Part shown: positions 1 through 8,883 of the stretch, piece by piece
How the letters are laid out: each line of letters starts with the position of its first letter
Position numbering within the stretch: the first letter of the stretch is position 1
Origin: Larkinella terrae
GTDB taxonomy: Bacteria; Bacteroidota; Bacteroidia; Cytophagales; Spirosomataceae
Direction of reading: 5' to 3'
Length of the DNA stretch: 64,000 nt
Assembly: GCF_009668025.1 (NCBI RefSeq)
Contig: NZ_WJXZ01000004.1
Coordinates: 186,001 to 250,000, forward strand
Notes under the pieces: model-generated
What the model saw: the letters and a program-made list of their open reading frames with translations, nothing else
What the model was told of the DNA's origin: nothing
Database searches by the model: none
Position numbers and translations under genes: made by a program

Positions 1-248
1 AGGTTTTTCAGCATCCGGACGAGGCTGCGCGGTTCCATGCCCAGCAGCGGGCCGATTTTGGTTGCGGGCGTTCCCTGTTCGATGTCGATGTTCAACAGCA
101 CATAGCCGATCGACATCGTCATATCGTAACGGGCGGCATAGGCATTGTACATCCGCGAAATGGCGTGCCAACCCGTTTTGATGTGGTAATCGACGGTTTT
201 TTCCTTTTTCATGTTCAGTCTCGATTGCGCTTGCTCTTTCTTGGCCAT
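1..248 (-). CDS. MarR-type transcriptional regulator, N-terminal part (cut by window start)
   Basis: Reverse-strand reading frame open from an ATG at 248 to the window edge, giving about 82 residues: MAKKEQAQSRLNMKKEKT, then a helical stretch, then GTPATKIGPLLGMEPRSLV. The last part reads like the helix-turn-helix of MarR-family regulators (short helix, 'ATKIGPLLGM', recognition helix 'EPRSLVRML'). An internal Met at residue 13 is an alternative start. MarR proteins are homodimeric repressors that usually respond to small ligands. The wing and C-terminal dimer helix lie outside the window, so the family call rests on half a protein. Confidence 0.55.
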   Translation of the reverse strand, partial: MAKKEQAQSRLNMKKEKTVDYHIKTGWHAISRMYNAYAARYDMTMSIGYVLLNIDIEQGTPATKIGPLLGMEPRSLVRMLKN

Positions 249-342
249 GGATTGTAAAGCTACTATTTTTAGTAGGTATTATGCAAGCATACTATCGAAG
301 AAATCGGACAAAACCGGAAAAGGATTTCGGAATGGAGAAATG

Positions 343-1380
343 TTACTTCAGGTTTTCGATCATAGCGATGGTCCCTTTGGCACCGACGGCCCAGCATTGC
401 CCTCCCGCACACGCAATGGAATGAAAAGCTGAGTCATCGATTTTGGTCCAGGATTTTCCGAAATCGGTGGTGTAACAGGTACCGGACGGGCCAACGGCAA
501 TGAGCCGGTTGCCCGACAAACGACCAACGGCTTCCTTCAATCCGGGCGGATCGGTTGGCGCTCCGGCGGTCCAGGTTTTGCCCCGATCAGAGGTGACGGC
601 CACATTCTGCCAGACGGCTTTTTCATTTTTGTAATCTCCGCCAACGGCCATGCCGTTTTCGCCCTGCGTATCGAACCACAGGCCGAAAATTCCGGCGGTT
701 GGCCCGGCCGGAATCGGCGTTTCGGTTACTTCCCAGGTCGAGGTTGGGGTCTGTGCCGAATACAGCCGCCCCTTACCCGCTCCGCCCGAGGCAATCCAGG
801 CGCGCTGGTAATTGTAGGTTTTCCATTTGTAACCCCGCGTAATCAGGCTGGTTCCGCTGGCGGCAAAGGCGGCTTCGCCTTTTGGCAGAAGCGGTAATTT
901 ATCGGCTGGAATCCGTTTCCAGTTTTTGCCGCCGTTGGTCGTCGTCAGCACAAACCAGGTTCCGTTGACGGGATCGCCGAAAACCATGCCTTCCCAGCGG
1001 CTCCAGAAATCCATCGAGTCGAAAAATACGCCGGCCTGACCGGTCTGGTAGATCAATTGCCAGGTTTTGCCGCCGTTGCTGGTTCGGTACATCCGGGCCT
1101 GACCTTGTTCGGCGGGTCCGGCAGCCATCAGAATTGCTTCTTTGGCACTGAATGCCTGAACGTCGCGAAAATCGCAGGTTTCGGCGCCCGGCACCGTTCC
1201 AGCCTGCCAGGTTTTGCCGCCATTGGTCGTCCGGACGAACGTTCCCTTGCTGCCGCCCACCCAGACTACCTTCTTGCTCACCGCGCTGACGGCTCGAAAA
1301 TTGGCGTCGGTCCCGCTGGTTTGGGGTTGCCATTGGGCAAATACGAGAGTGGGGAAGAGGACAAACAAAAGCAGTTTCAT
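343..1380 (-). CDS. Secreted YCF48/BNR-repeat beta-propeller-like protein
   Basis: 345-aa product starting at the ATG at 1380, which directly begins a signal peptide (MKLLLFVLFPTLVFA, cleavage before QWQPQ). The longer frame to 1404 only adds residues before this signal, so I prefer 1380. The chain carries repeated 'TTNGGKTW' units (TFVRTTNGGKTWQ, MYRTSNGGKTWQ, LTTTNGGKNWK, TSDRGKTWT, TTDFGKSWT), the Asp-box/YCF48-like signature of a beta-propeller. In Bacteroidota such proteins are secreted and are often annotated as oxidoreductase or photosystem assembly-like; neither function is established. Monocistronic, downstream of the MarR-like gene on the same strand. Confidence 0.8.
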   Translation of the reverse strand: MKLLLFVLFPTLVFAQWQPQTSGTDANFRAVSAVSKKVVWVGGSKGTFVRTTNGGKTWQAGTVPGAETCDFRDVQAFSAKEAILMAAGPAEQGQARMYRTSNGGKTWQLIYQTGQAGVFFDSMDFWSRWEGMVFGDPVNGTWFVLTTTNGGKNWKRIPADKLPLLPKGEAAFAASGTSLITRGYKWKTYNYQRAWIASGGAGKGRLYSAQTPTSTWEVTETPIPAGPTAGIFGLWFDTQGENGMAVGGDYKNEKAVWQNVAVTSDRGKTWTAGAPTDPPGLKEAVGRLSGNRLIAVGPSGTCYTTDFGKSWTKIDDSAFHSIACAGGQCWAVGAKGTIAMIENLK

Positions 1381-1555
1381 ACGGCAAATGGGCGGTTTTA
1401 ACACGATTAAATGGCAATACAGTCTGGTTGTAATTTCCGGGGCCGGTTAGTCCGGTTATTTTTGTAAAAGGCTTTTCGTGAATGGTAAGTCAATTTGTTA
1501 CCGTTTCACGTATGTTTGTTTGAATTATTGATAACAGCAACTAATACACCTACTT

Positions 1556-2218
1556 ATGAAAAAATTTTTCTCCCTTATCCTTGCATTCGGCTGGAGCGTA
1601 CTGACGTACGGACAAACGCCGGAAAATACGGTTTCTGCCAAAATTAACGGGAAAGAGTGGCAGGCCAAAGCTCAACGCCTAAATCTGCCGTTTACGGGTG
1701 TCAAATACCTGGCCATTGCCGGTATGAACGTGAGTCCGGATGTGCAAACCTGGATTCGCTTCGTCTATGTCGATCAGCTCAAACCGGGCACGTATCCGGT
1801 GATTGCAGAAAACGACAGGGAAATGGAAAAGAGTTATAAGTCGTCGAATGGCAACGTGATCTGGGCGCTGGTCGATTATACGGAAGAATCCAAAGGACTT
1901 GGCCACGCTTTCCGCGATGGTGAGTCGTGGAAAGGCACGGTGACCATTACGAGCGTAACCGACAACAGCATCGAAGGAACATTTGAAGCGACACTGAAAG
2001 AAACGACGTATAAAAAACGGGCGCTGGCCACCATTTCCGGTTTTGGGCTCCGGCAAAATCTGGAAGACAAAGCCATCACGGCGGCCGGGGGCGGCATGCT
2101 GACCAAGTCGGGACCGCACGACCACGACAACACCAAGCGCACCGAAGGCAGTGGCGAAATTACCATCACCGACGGAAAATTTAAGGTGAGCTGGGGCAAG
2201 GACTCCGCCAAAAAATAA
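1556..2218 (+). CDS. Secreted protein of unknown function (DUF6252-like)
   Basis: 220 aa with a clear signal peptide (MKKFFSLILAFGWSVLTYG, then QTPENTV). The mature part starts 'VSAKINGKEWQAKAQ', a pattern common in Bacteroidota proteins of the DUF6252 type, followed by beta-rich sequence ('WKGTVTITSVTDNSIEGTF'). That pattern suggests a small periplasmic or surface beta-sandwich. The C-terminal third is rich in Gly, Asp and His ('GPHDHDN'). No catalytic motif is seen. It stands alone, with a strong hairpin terminator just after it. The family name is tentative; function unknown. Confidence 0.7.
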   Translation: MKKFFSLILAFGWSVLTYGQTPENTVSAKINGKEWQAKAQRLNLPFTGVKYLAIAGMNVSPDVQTWIRFVYVDQLKPGTYPVIAENDREMEKSYKSSNGNVIWALVDYTEESKGLGHAFRDGESWKGTVTITSVTDNSIEGTFEATLKETTYKKRALATISGFGLRQNLEDKAITAAGGGMLTKSGPHDHDNTKRTEGSGEITITDGKFKVSWGKDSAKK

Positions 2219-2241
2219 CACCACCATATCTCTGAAGTACC

Positions 2242-2302
2242 ACGTCCTACGGTTTTTGCCCCGGGCCAGCGCCCTTGCAAAAACCGTAGGACGTTTTGTT
2301 TT
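2242..2302 (+). terminator. Rho-independent terminator
   Basis: An 18-bp stem (2242-2259 with 2277-2294, ACGTCCTACGGTTTTTGC) with a GC-rich loop is followed by TTTGTTTT, 24 bp after the stop of the 1556-2218 gene. Confidence 0.85.
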
Positions 2303-2574
2303 ACAGGTCTGAAATGCCTATCGGTAGACGGAAATTCGCACTGGCGGAACCCACTATTGGCAGGAGATACTGTTCGGTTGAAAATAGTAACAATAAGTAG
2401 TTGAATACTTGATAATGTTACATTGGAAAGTCAGAAATGGTCAATTTGGCTAATTAAAATACAATTAATGGCGCTGGTTTACAGAACAATTAGGAGGCCT
2501 CTTACGTTTAAAATATAGTGTAAGCTCGGTTCGTTAGACATACGAGTTCTCTAAACCATCAACAAAAAATAGTA

Positions 2575-4017
2575 ATGAAACTTTCTTTGAATGTACGGCA
2601 AAGTGCTTCGGTAATGGCGGTGGGCGTTGGTTTTTGGCTGGCATCCTGTACGAAAGATCCATCGATTACACCCCAGGCTCCTGTCACGAGCAATCCATCA
2701 ACGGCTAGCCAAACGGTCGATGGCTGGATTCTGGAAAACATGCGGGCGGTTTATTACTGGAACGATAAAATCCCGGCTAATCCGGATACGACTGTGGCGC
2801 CCAGTCCGTTTTTTTACTCGCTGCTTTACGATTACAATAACAAAGCCAATACGGAGCGTGACCGGTTTTCCTGGATTCAGGAAAGCGCCGACGATTTGAA
2901 ATCGTCGTTGAGCGGGGAAGAAAAAACAACCGGTCTGGAGGTGAAATACTATCTGCGGGCGTCGGGTTCGACCGATGTGATTATGAAGGTTCTGTACGTT
3001 CTGCCGGGTTCGCCCGCAGCCAAAGCCGGTTTGAAACGGGGCGATATCATTGCCTCGGTGAACGGCCAGAAACTGACCACCAGCAATTATGCGTCTTTAG
3101 CCGAAGACCCGACTACATTTAACTACGGGTTAGCCAAAGTGGAAAGCGGTAAAATTGTGGATACCGAGGCTGTGAAAACGGTTACTGCTCAGGTATTCCA
3201 GCAAAACCCGGTTTATCTGGATTCGATTTACACGGTTGGTAGCAAAAAAATCGGTTATCTGGTTTATAACCAGTTCATTCCCGGCCCGAATGGCAGCACG
3301 GCGGCTACTTACGATCAGAAGCTGGAACAGGTTTTCAGCAAGTTCAAGGCGCAGGGTGTAAACGAACTGGTGCTTGATTTGCGCTACAACCCGGGCGGTT
3401 ACGTATCGTCGTCGGTTAAACTGGCAAGTATGATCGCCAAAGGCGTCGATAATACCAAAACGTATTACCGGATGGAATACAACAAAGACGTCATGGCGGA
3501 ACTCAAAAAGGAGAACCAAACCGACGATCTGACGACCCGGTTTCAGACCAAGTCGCAAAACATCGGCGCCAATCTGTCGCGGGTTTATGTGCTGACGACG
3601 GGCGGAACCGCATCGGCCAGTGAGTTGATTATTAACGGCTTAAAACCGTTTATGCCGGTGATTACAATCGGCGAAACCACCTACGGCAAGAATGTTGGTT
3701 CGATTACGATTTCGGATGATACCGGAAAATTCAAATGGGGTATGCAACCGATTGTGTTCAAGTCGTTTAACGCTCTGAATCAGTCGGATTATTCGACCGG
3801 TTTTGTGCCAACGATACCCAAAAGCGAACCGCTGGAAGTGAAGCAACTGGGCGATATTGAAGAAGCCTATCTGAGTACGGCGCTGGCGCAGATTACCGGC
3901 AGCAATGCGCGTATTTCGGCGGATCAGGGTCCGAAATTGCCCGCCATTGGTTCGTCGGTGGAACGCCGGGCGGGAGGCAGCAACATGTTCATTGATCGAA
4001 ATCCGTTGAATTTCTGA
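2575..4017 (+). CDS. S41 family C-terminal processing protease, lipoprotein with PDZ domain
   Basis: 480 aa. Leader ends in a lipobox-like 'GFWLASC', so a lipid-anchored periplasmic or surface protein. A PDZ domain follows (around residues 110-185, 'PGSPAAKAGLKRGDIIASVNG'), then the S41 peptidase fold: 'LVLDLRYNPGGYVSSS' near residue 265, 'TGGTASASELI' near 340 carrying the nucleophile Ser, and 'ETTYGKNVGS' near 369 carrying the general-base Lys. These are the Ser/Lys dyad motifs of CtpA/Prc-type tail-specific proteases. It fits the Bacteroidota secreted S41 subgroup better than housekeeping Ctp. Monocistronic; preceded by a 270-bp gap in which I see no clear promoter. Confidence 0.9.
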   Translation: MKLSLNVRQSASVMAVGVGFWLASCTKDPSITPQAPVTSNPSTASQTVDGWILENMRAVYYWNDKIPANPDTTVAPSPFFYSLLYDYNNKANTERDRFSWIQESADDLKSSLSGEEKTTGLEVKYYLRASGSTDVIMKVLYVLPGSPAAKAGLKRGDIIASVNGQKLTTSNYASLAEDPTTFNYGLAKVESGKIVDTEAVKTVTAQVFQQNPVYLDSIYTVGSKKIGYLVYNQFIPGPNGSTAATYDQKLEQVFSKFKAQGVNELVLDLRYNPGGYVSSSVKLASMIAKGVDNTKTYYRMEYNKDVMAELKKENQTDDLTTRFQTKSQNIGANLSRVYVLTTGGTASASELIINGLKPFMPVITIGETTYGKNVGSITISDDTGKFKWGMQPIVFKSFNALNQSDYSTGFVPTIPKSEPLEVKQLGDIEEAYLSTALAQITGSNARISADQGPKLPAIGSSVERRAGGSNMFIDRNPLNF

Positions 4018-4033
4018 CGGTTCTGGAATTTGA

Positions 4034-4107
4034 CCCCTAAATCCCCGGAAAGGGACTTAGACGCAACTTCATCTGAAGCACAAAGTCCCCTTCAGGGGAT
4101 TTAGGGG
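4034..4107. repeat. Palindromic intergenic repeat, family A, copy 1
   Basis: Imperfect inverted repeat: left arm 4034-4058 starts CCCCTAAATCCCC, right arm 4083-4107 ends GGGGATTTAGGGG, with a variable centre. The same arms recur at 55560-55633 and 58274-58347. Located between convergent genes. Confidence 0.85.
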
Positions 4108-4113
4108 CTATTT

Positions 4114-4140
4114 AAAAACCGTCCTTTACCGGCGGTTTTT
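4114..4140. terminator. Bidirectional hairpin terminator
   Basis: AAAAACCG and CGGTTTTTT arms separated by a short loop give an A-start/T-end hairpin between the convergent S41 protease and gamma-glutamylcyclotransferase genes. Confidence 0.7.
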
Positions 4141-4151
4141 TGTTTTCCGGT

Positions 4152-4547
4152 TTATCCGAAAAACCGCCCGGAAGAGATGCGGGGCCAGGAATCAGTCGGT
4201 TGATTGAAAACATACGTCCAGCAAAGGACAAAACCGTCGGTGGTCTGGATGGGCACCACAATCCGGTCGTATTCATCGCCTTCGTAGTCGTCGAGCGTTT
4301 GGAGCCGGGTTTGATAGTCGGGGTCCGGTTCCGGGAAAAAATAGAGTTCGCCGTGAACAAAACCGGCTGCTTCGGGATCATAAACCGCAGCGGGGTACGT
4401 GCCAAGATCGTACAATCGACCGGGGAAAAAACCGGGTCCAACGAGTTTGCTATTTTGACGTAAAAACTCCGCCATCGGGTGTTTTGAAGCACTGAGCAGC
4501 GTTCCGTAAACAAAAAGATGCCGAAATAGCGTTGCAGAAGTAGGCAT
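4152..4547 (-). CDS. Gamma-glutamylcyclotransferase family protein
   Basis: 131 aa from the ATG at 4547 (MPTSATLFRHLFVYGTLL). The longer frame to 4661 runs into the divergent gene and lacks family sequence, so it is rejected as a start. 'LFVYGTLL' is the N-terminal phosphate/pyrrolidone-binding YGTL motif of the GGCT/AIG2 fold; 'AAVYDPEAAGFVHGELYFF' and 'LQTLDDYEGDEYDR' supply the central strands and the DxYEG motif. The acidic residue of the DxYEG motif fits the usual catalytic region. Such enzymes cyclise gamma-glutamyl amino acids to 5-oxoproline; the true substrate here is unknown. Divergent from the 489-aa gene at 4636. Confidence 0.85.
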   Translation of the reverse strand: MPTSATLFRHLFVYGTLLSASKHPMAEFLRQNSKLVGPGFFPGRLYDLGTYPAAVYDPEAAGFVHGELYFFPEPDPDYQTRLQTLDDYEGDEYDRIVVPIQTTDGFVLCWTYVFNQPTDSWPRISSGRFFG

Positions 4548-4635
4548 TCGATAGGCGATATTCGGAATGATATGTGTAAATTTAAACCAAAAGTGAACTG
4601 GCCCGTCGCATCTGAACCAGTATACTCGCCAACCT

Positions 4636-6105
4636 ATGTACGATAAAACCATTGGAACCAAACAAAAAGGGCTGCGTATAAACCTCGACCGGCGGATTTA
4701 CGGCTCTTTTGCCGAAATCGGGGCCGGCCAGGAAACCGCGGCCATGTTTTTTAAAGCTGGGGGAGCGTCGGGAACTATTGCCAAAACCATGTCGGCCTAC
4801 GACATGACCTTCAGCGACGCTATTTACGGCCACGAAGAAAGTGGTCGGTATGTGGTCGAATCGCGGCTGATCAAAATGCTCAGCAAGGAATACAGCCTGA
4901 TGGAAAAAAGGCTGGCCGAGCAACGGGGCGAAACGACTACGTTTTTTGCATTTGCGAATACCGTCGTAGCACTTAACTACCAGAAAACCAATGAGTCACA
5001 CGGCTGGATTGGCCTGCGGTTTCAGCTGGAACCCCAGGCACCGTATAACGACGTAATTATCCACGTTCGGATGCTCGACAACGAAAACGTGTTGCAGCAA
5101 CAGGCCCTGGGCATTATCGGTGTGAACCTGATTTACGGTTGTTATTATTATTACAAATCGCCGGAAACGCTGCTGCTGTCGCTGATGGACGACCTGTCGC
5201 CGGAGCGCATCGAAATTGATATGATCCGGTTTGATGGCCCGGATTTTCCGAACGTCGACAACCGCCTGATGAGCCTGTATCTGGTGCGGAACGGTTTTAC
5301 GAATGCGGCTTTGTTTGGGCCCGACGGCAAAGTGCTTCAACCCTCGGAAGCGTTGTACAAACGCCATATCGTGCTGCTGCGCGGACGATTGCGCCCCGTT
5401 ACGAACGTTCACATCGACATGCTCAGCAACGGCTTGAAGCAGTTTCTGGAAGAACCGGAAATCGATCCAGGCCGGGTGGTGACCGTGGCCGAATTGACGC
5501 TGCACAACCTGGCCGCCAACGTCGATCACGGCATCGACGAGAAGGACTTTCTCGACCGGGTCGATATTCTGTGTTCGCTCGGGCAAACCGTGATGATTTC
5601 GAGTTTTCTGGAATATTACCGCCTGGTGGCGTATTTGTCGCGGCTAACGCGCCTGAAAATCGGCCTGATTCTGGGCATTCCGAACCTGGAATACATTTTT
5701 GAAGAACAGCATTACAAGAACCTGCCGGGTGGTATTCTTGAATCTTTCGCGACGCTGTTCAGCCGAAAAGTGAAGCTGTTTGTATATCCGACGCTCCTGC
5801 CCGACGACGTAATCTACAAATGTCAGGATTTTCAACTGGCACCCAATCTGCAACCGCTGTATCAATACCTCATCGCAAACGACAAAATTGAAGACATCAC
5901 GGATTACAACGAAGAAAATCTGCACATTTCGACCGATCGCGTTTTGCAAATGGTGAAAGCCGGTGAAGAGGGGTGGGAAGCGATGGTGCCCGAGGGTGTC
6001 GCCAAAATCATCAAAGACAATTGCCTGTTTGGGTACCCGTGCGAGGTCGATTTTCAGCCTGTTGTTCAACAAATTCAGACGGTAACTCCAACACCAACTC
6101 CCTGA
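4636..6105 (+). CDS. Conserved 489-aa protein of unknown function
   Basis: Starts MYDKTIGTKQKGLRINLD and continues 'YGSFAEIGAGQETAAMFFKAGGASGTIAKTMSAYD'. I recall close relatives in other Bacteroidota and in cyanobacteria under inconsistent names such as nicotinate-nucleotide adenylyltransferase-like or TonB-like. No adenylyltransferase HxGH motif or TonB-receptor feature is visible, so I leave it unassigned. No signal peptide; probably cytosolic. Hydrophobic segments such as 'LKIGLILGIPNLEYIF' look like core strands. The tail ends in a Thr-Pro run (TVTPTPTP), and the TGA stop lies inside palindromic repeat C1. Confidence 0.8.
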   Translation: MYDKTIGTKQKGLRINLDRRIYGSFAEIGAGQETAAMFFKAGGASGTIAKTMSAYDMTFSDAIYGHEESGRYVVESRLIKMLSKEYSLMEKRLAEQRGETTTFFAFANTVVALNYQKTNESHGWIGLRFQLEPQAPYNDVIIHVRMLDNENVLQQQALGIIGVNLIYGCYYYYKSPETLLLSLMDDLSPERIEIDMIRFDGPDFPNVDNRLMSLYLVRNGFTNAALFGPDGKVLQPSEALYKRHIVLLRGRLRPVTNVHIDMLSNGLKQFLEEPEIDPGRVVTVAELTLHNLAANVDHGIDEKDFLDRVDILCSLGQTVMISSFLEYYRLVAYLSRLTRLKIGLILGIPNLEYIFEEQHYKNLPGGILESFATLFSRKVKLFVYPTLLPDDVIYKCQDFQLAPNLQPLYQYLIANDKIEDITDYNEENLHISTDRVLQMVKAGEEGWEAMVPEGVAKIIKDNCLFGYPCEVDFQPVVQQIQTVTPTPTP

Positions 6106-6255
6106 CAGTGGTCGAAGGCCCTGTCAACGGTGAAGGAAGACCTGCACTTATCCTATTTTTTGGGATAATAGGTTGGAAACCACAGAACCTGTTAGCGATC
6201 AAAGAAACCCTGAAAATACTCCCCGCTGACAGGGTCTTCGACCGCTGTCAGGGAG
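6098..6255. repeat. Long inverted repeat, family C, copy 1
   Basis: Arms 6098-6130 (starting CTCCCTGACAGTGGTCG) and 6223-6255 (ending CGACCGCTGTCAGGGAG) are near-perfect inverted copies around a 92-bp centre. A related element with a 37-bp perfect stem lies at 59757-59851. The left arm overlaps the end of the 489-aa gene and contains its stop codon. Confidence 0.8.
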
Positions 6256-6354
6256 ATGCCTGGGGAATCTTTACAGCGTATGATAAGGTCGGCTGTTGAA
6301 AACGAATGGAAATAGTTCTATTTTGCCGTTCTTTTGACATAGACCCACCGAGGA

Positions 6355-7989
6355 ATGAACCACCTTGAGTCCGCCGATTACGCGGTGTTCCTGCTTTATT
6401 TTATCATTGTATCCGGCTACGGCTACTGGATTTACCGCCGTCGGAAAGCCGCTGAAACCAATACCAAAGACTTTTTTCTGGCTGAAGGCTCGCTGACGTG
6501 GTGGGCCATTGGGGCCTCACTAATTGCGTCAAACATTTCCGCCGAACACTTCATCGGCATGGCGGGCTCCGGTTTTGCGATGGGGCTGGCGATTTCGTCG
6601 TACGAGTGGTTTGCGGCCGCCGTCTTGATCGTCGTGGCGGTTTATTTCATCCCGATCTATCTGCGAAATCACATTTACACCATGCCGCAGTTTCTGGCGC
6701 AGCGGTATAACGATACGGTAAGTACAATTCTCGCAATTTTCTGGCTGGTAGTCTATGTGCTGGTTAACCTGACGTCGATTCTGTACCTGGGGGCCATCGC
6801 CATCGAGTCACTTGCCGGAATCTCATTCACGACCTGCACGATCGGTCTGGCGATTTTTGCCATTTTTATCACGCTGGGCGGTATGAAAGTAATCGGCTAT
6901 ACCGATGTGGTTCAGGTGGTTGTGTTAATTACGGGCGGTTTGGTCGTTACCTATCTGGCGCTGGATCTGGTGGCCAATAAAATCGGGGTTTCCGGCGTCT
7001 GGAACGGGTTGCTGTCTCTCCGGACGCAGGCCGACTCGCATTTCCACATGTATTTTCCGGAAGGCCATCCGCATTACAATGTATTGCCCGGCATGGCGCT
7101 GGTAACGGGCGGCATGTGGGTGAATAACTTCTCGTACTGGGGTTGTAATCAGTACATTGTGCAGCGGGCGCTGGGCGCGGATCTGAAAACCGCCCGCAGC
7201 GGGATTCTCTTCGCGGCTTTTCTGAAACTGATGATTCCGCTGATCGTCGTGATTCCGGGCATTGCGGCCTACGTCTTGTACCAGAACGGTACGTTTCAGA
7301 CCGAAATGACCAGCAACGGTGCCGTACGACCCGACAACGCCTACCCGGTTTTAATGAACCTGTTGCCAGTGGGCATGAAAGGGCTGGCCTTTGCCGCGCT
7401 GACAGCCGCCGTGGTGGCATCGCTGGCGGGCAAATGCAACAGTATTTCCACGATTTTTACGCTCGATATTTATAAGAAATTCTTCGACAAAGACGCTTCG
7501 GAGCAAAAGCTGGTGCGGGTGGGCCGCTATGCGGTTGTGGTAGCGTTTATCATCGCGATCATCATCGCGCCGATGCTGCGGTCCTTCGATCAGGTCTATC
7601 AATACATTCAGGAGTACACCAACTTTGTTTCGCCGGGCGTGTTCGCCATTTTTCTGCTCGGTTTTTTCTGGAAACGCACCACCACGCGGGCGGCTTTAAC
7701 GGCGGCTATTCTGAGCATTCCGCTCTCGGTTCTGCTCAAATTCTGGCCGGAGGTGATGAATTTGTTCGGTGTTAAAGCCGCCGAAATTCCCTTCCTGCAT
7801 CGTACGATGTGGGTTTTCTGCCTCGATATTGCCCTGATGGTCGTGGTGACGCTCACCGACCCGGCTAGCCACCACAACGCAAAAGGGCTTGAAATTGACC
7901 GAAAATGGTTTCACGTCACGCCGTCGTTCATCGCCGGTTCCGTAGTGATCCTGACGATTCTGGCAGTTTTGTATTCGAATTTCTGGTAG
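6355..7989 (+). CDS. Sodium:solute symporter (SSS family, SGLT-like)
   Basis: 544 aa integral membrane protein with about 13-14 hydrophobic segments. The start 'YAVFLLYFIIVSGYGYWIYRR' then 'KDFFLAEGSLTWWAIGASLIASNISAEHFIGMAGSGFAMG' is the classic SSS helix 1-2 region (FFLAGR-like motif, 'SNISAEHFIG'). The 'VTGGMWVNNFSYWGCNQYIVQRAL' segment matches helices 6-7 of SGLT transporters; 'AALTAAVVASLAGKCNSISTIFTLDIYKKF' is the Na2-site helix region. Imports a solute, probably a sugar or polyol, with Na+. Start ATG at 6355 is preceded by GAGGA. Stands alone. Confidence 0.9.
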   Translation: MNHLESADYAVFLLYFIIVSGYGYWIYRRRKAAETNTKDFFLAEGSLTWWAIGASLIASNISAEHFIGMAGSGFAMGLAISSYEWFAAAVLIVVAVYFIPIYLRNHIYTMPQFLAQRYNDTVSTILAIFWLVVYVLVNLTSILYLGAIAIESLAGISFTTCTIGLAIFAIFITLGGMKVIGYTDVVQVVVLITGGLVVTYLALDLVANKIGVSGVWNGLLSLRTQADSHFHMYFPEGHPHYNVLPGMALVTGGMWVNNFSYWGCNQYIVQRALGADLKTARSGILFAAFLKLMIPLIVVIPGIAAYVLYQNGTFQTEMTSNGAVRPDNAYPVLMNLLPVGMKGLAFAALTAAVVASLAGKCNSISTIFTLDIYKKFFDKDASEQKLVRVGRYAVVVAFIIAIIIAPMLRSFDQVYQYIQEYTNFVSPGVFAIFLLGFFWKRTTTRAALTAAILSIPLSVLLKFWPEVMNLFGVKAAEIPFLHRTMWVFCLDIALMVVVTLTDPASHHNAKGLEIDRKWFHVTPSFIAGSVVILTILAVLYSNFW

Positions 7990-8124
7990 ATAAAATTTTC
8001 GTTTTCGCGGGCGAAAACGAATTATTCATTCCCGGTATAATTAAAACCATTCTAATAAAATTATAATCAAACTTTAATCATATTTGTCGACAATTACAGT
8101 AATTTTCATCAAAAAATCTCGACG

Positions 8125-8769
8125 ATGAAAACGCTGTACTTTTTGATACTGATGTGGCCCGTCGCTGGATGGGCGCAAAAAGAGCCTTTAAAACCGATTG
8201 AAACCGCTACGTATTCGGTACCTCAATACACCCGCTATGGTTACCGACAAGGTTGTACTTCCCGCTACTCGTACGACGGCATCGAAGTCCGGCGAGTGAC
8301 CGAATTAGGCAAGTACATTCTGGCTTCCGATGATCCCAACGCCATTAAAGAATACCGGCAGTTTCAAACCGGGCGGAGCATCGGCACCACGCTGATGGTG
8401 ACGGGCGGGATTGCCTCCATTGTCGGAATTATCATTGCGGCCTCTCCAAAAGAGACCCAGAATACAAACGGCGTTCCCCCGGGGCTGACGTACTACAATG
8501 GCGCCTGGTACGGGAATGGTATGATTTACCTTGGGAACCCTTACGCGAATACGGAAACGAAAAAAGAGCCTCGGAAAGGCGGTATGGTTACATTTGGGGT
8601 CGGTTTAAGTGCCGCTCTGATTGGTTCATTGATTCGGATGCCCGGTTTTCACTTCCGGCGTTCCATTCAGTATTACAATAAGTCGCTGCAGACCAAAGAC
8701 GTTTCCCTGCGGCTCGAACCGCACTGGGAATCCACCAATTCGGGGATCGGTTTGGTCGCGCGGTTTTGA
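8125..8769 (+). CDS. Envelope protein of unknown function
   Basis: 214 aa with signal peptide (MKTLYFLILMWPVAGWA, then QKEPL). A hydrophobic segment near residues 85-110 ('IGTTLMVTGGIASIVGIIIAA') and another near 150-170 ('GMVTFGVGLSAALIGSLIRM') look like two membrane spans around a Tyr/Asn/Gly-rich loop. The N-terminal 'YRQGCTSRYSYDGIEVR' looks like a secreted domain. I do not recognise a family. It lies 114 bp before the asd gene. Confidence 0.6.
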   Translation: MKTLYFLILMWPVAGWAQKEPLKPIETATYSVPQYTRYGYRQGCTSRYSYDGIEVRRVTELGKYILASDDPNAIKEYRQFQTGRSIGTTLMVTGGIASIVGIIIAASPKETQNTNGVPPGLTYYNGAWYGNGMIYLGNPYANTETKKEPRKGGMVTFGVGLSAALIGSLIRMPGFHFRRSIQYYNKSLQTKDVSLRLEPHWESTNSGIGLVARF

Positions 8770-8830
8770 TAACGAGCGAATTATCCGCATAATTTTCGAA
8801 TGCTTTCCCTGTTCTCTCAGCATTTCTCCG

Positions 8831-8838
8831 TATTTTTG
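8831..8838 (+). promoter_or_regulatory. Bacteroidota -7 promoter box for asd
   Basis: TATTTTTG matches the TAnnTTTG consensus 46 bp before the asd ATG. No clear -33 TTTG is seen at the expected spacing, so this is a partial match. Confidence 0.4.
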
Positions 8839-8883
8839 CACCCAATTTTTAAGAACAGTTTCACTTAATTTTTTGGTACAAAA

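Noticed and set aside
211-432. Small forward gene at the window start
   Set aside because: Overlaps the MarR-like gene and the YCF48-like gene on the opposite strand and has no protein-like character.
1457-1464. Promoter for the 1556 gene
   Set aside because: TATTTTTG fits the -7 box, but no -33 element lies at usual spacing and the leader would be long; too weak to list.
4034-4107. CRISPR repeat
   Set aside because: Palindromic arms occur once per locus, without spacers or regular spacing; no cas gene is present. The window shows no CRISPR array.
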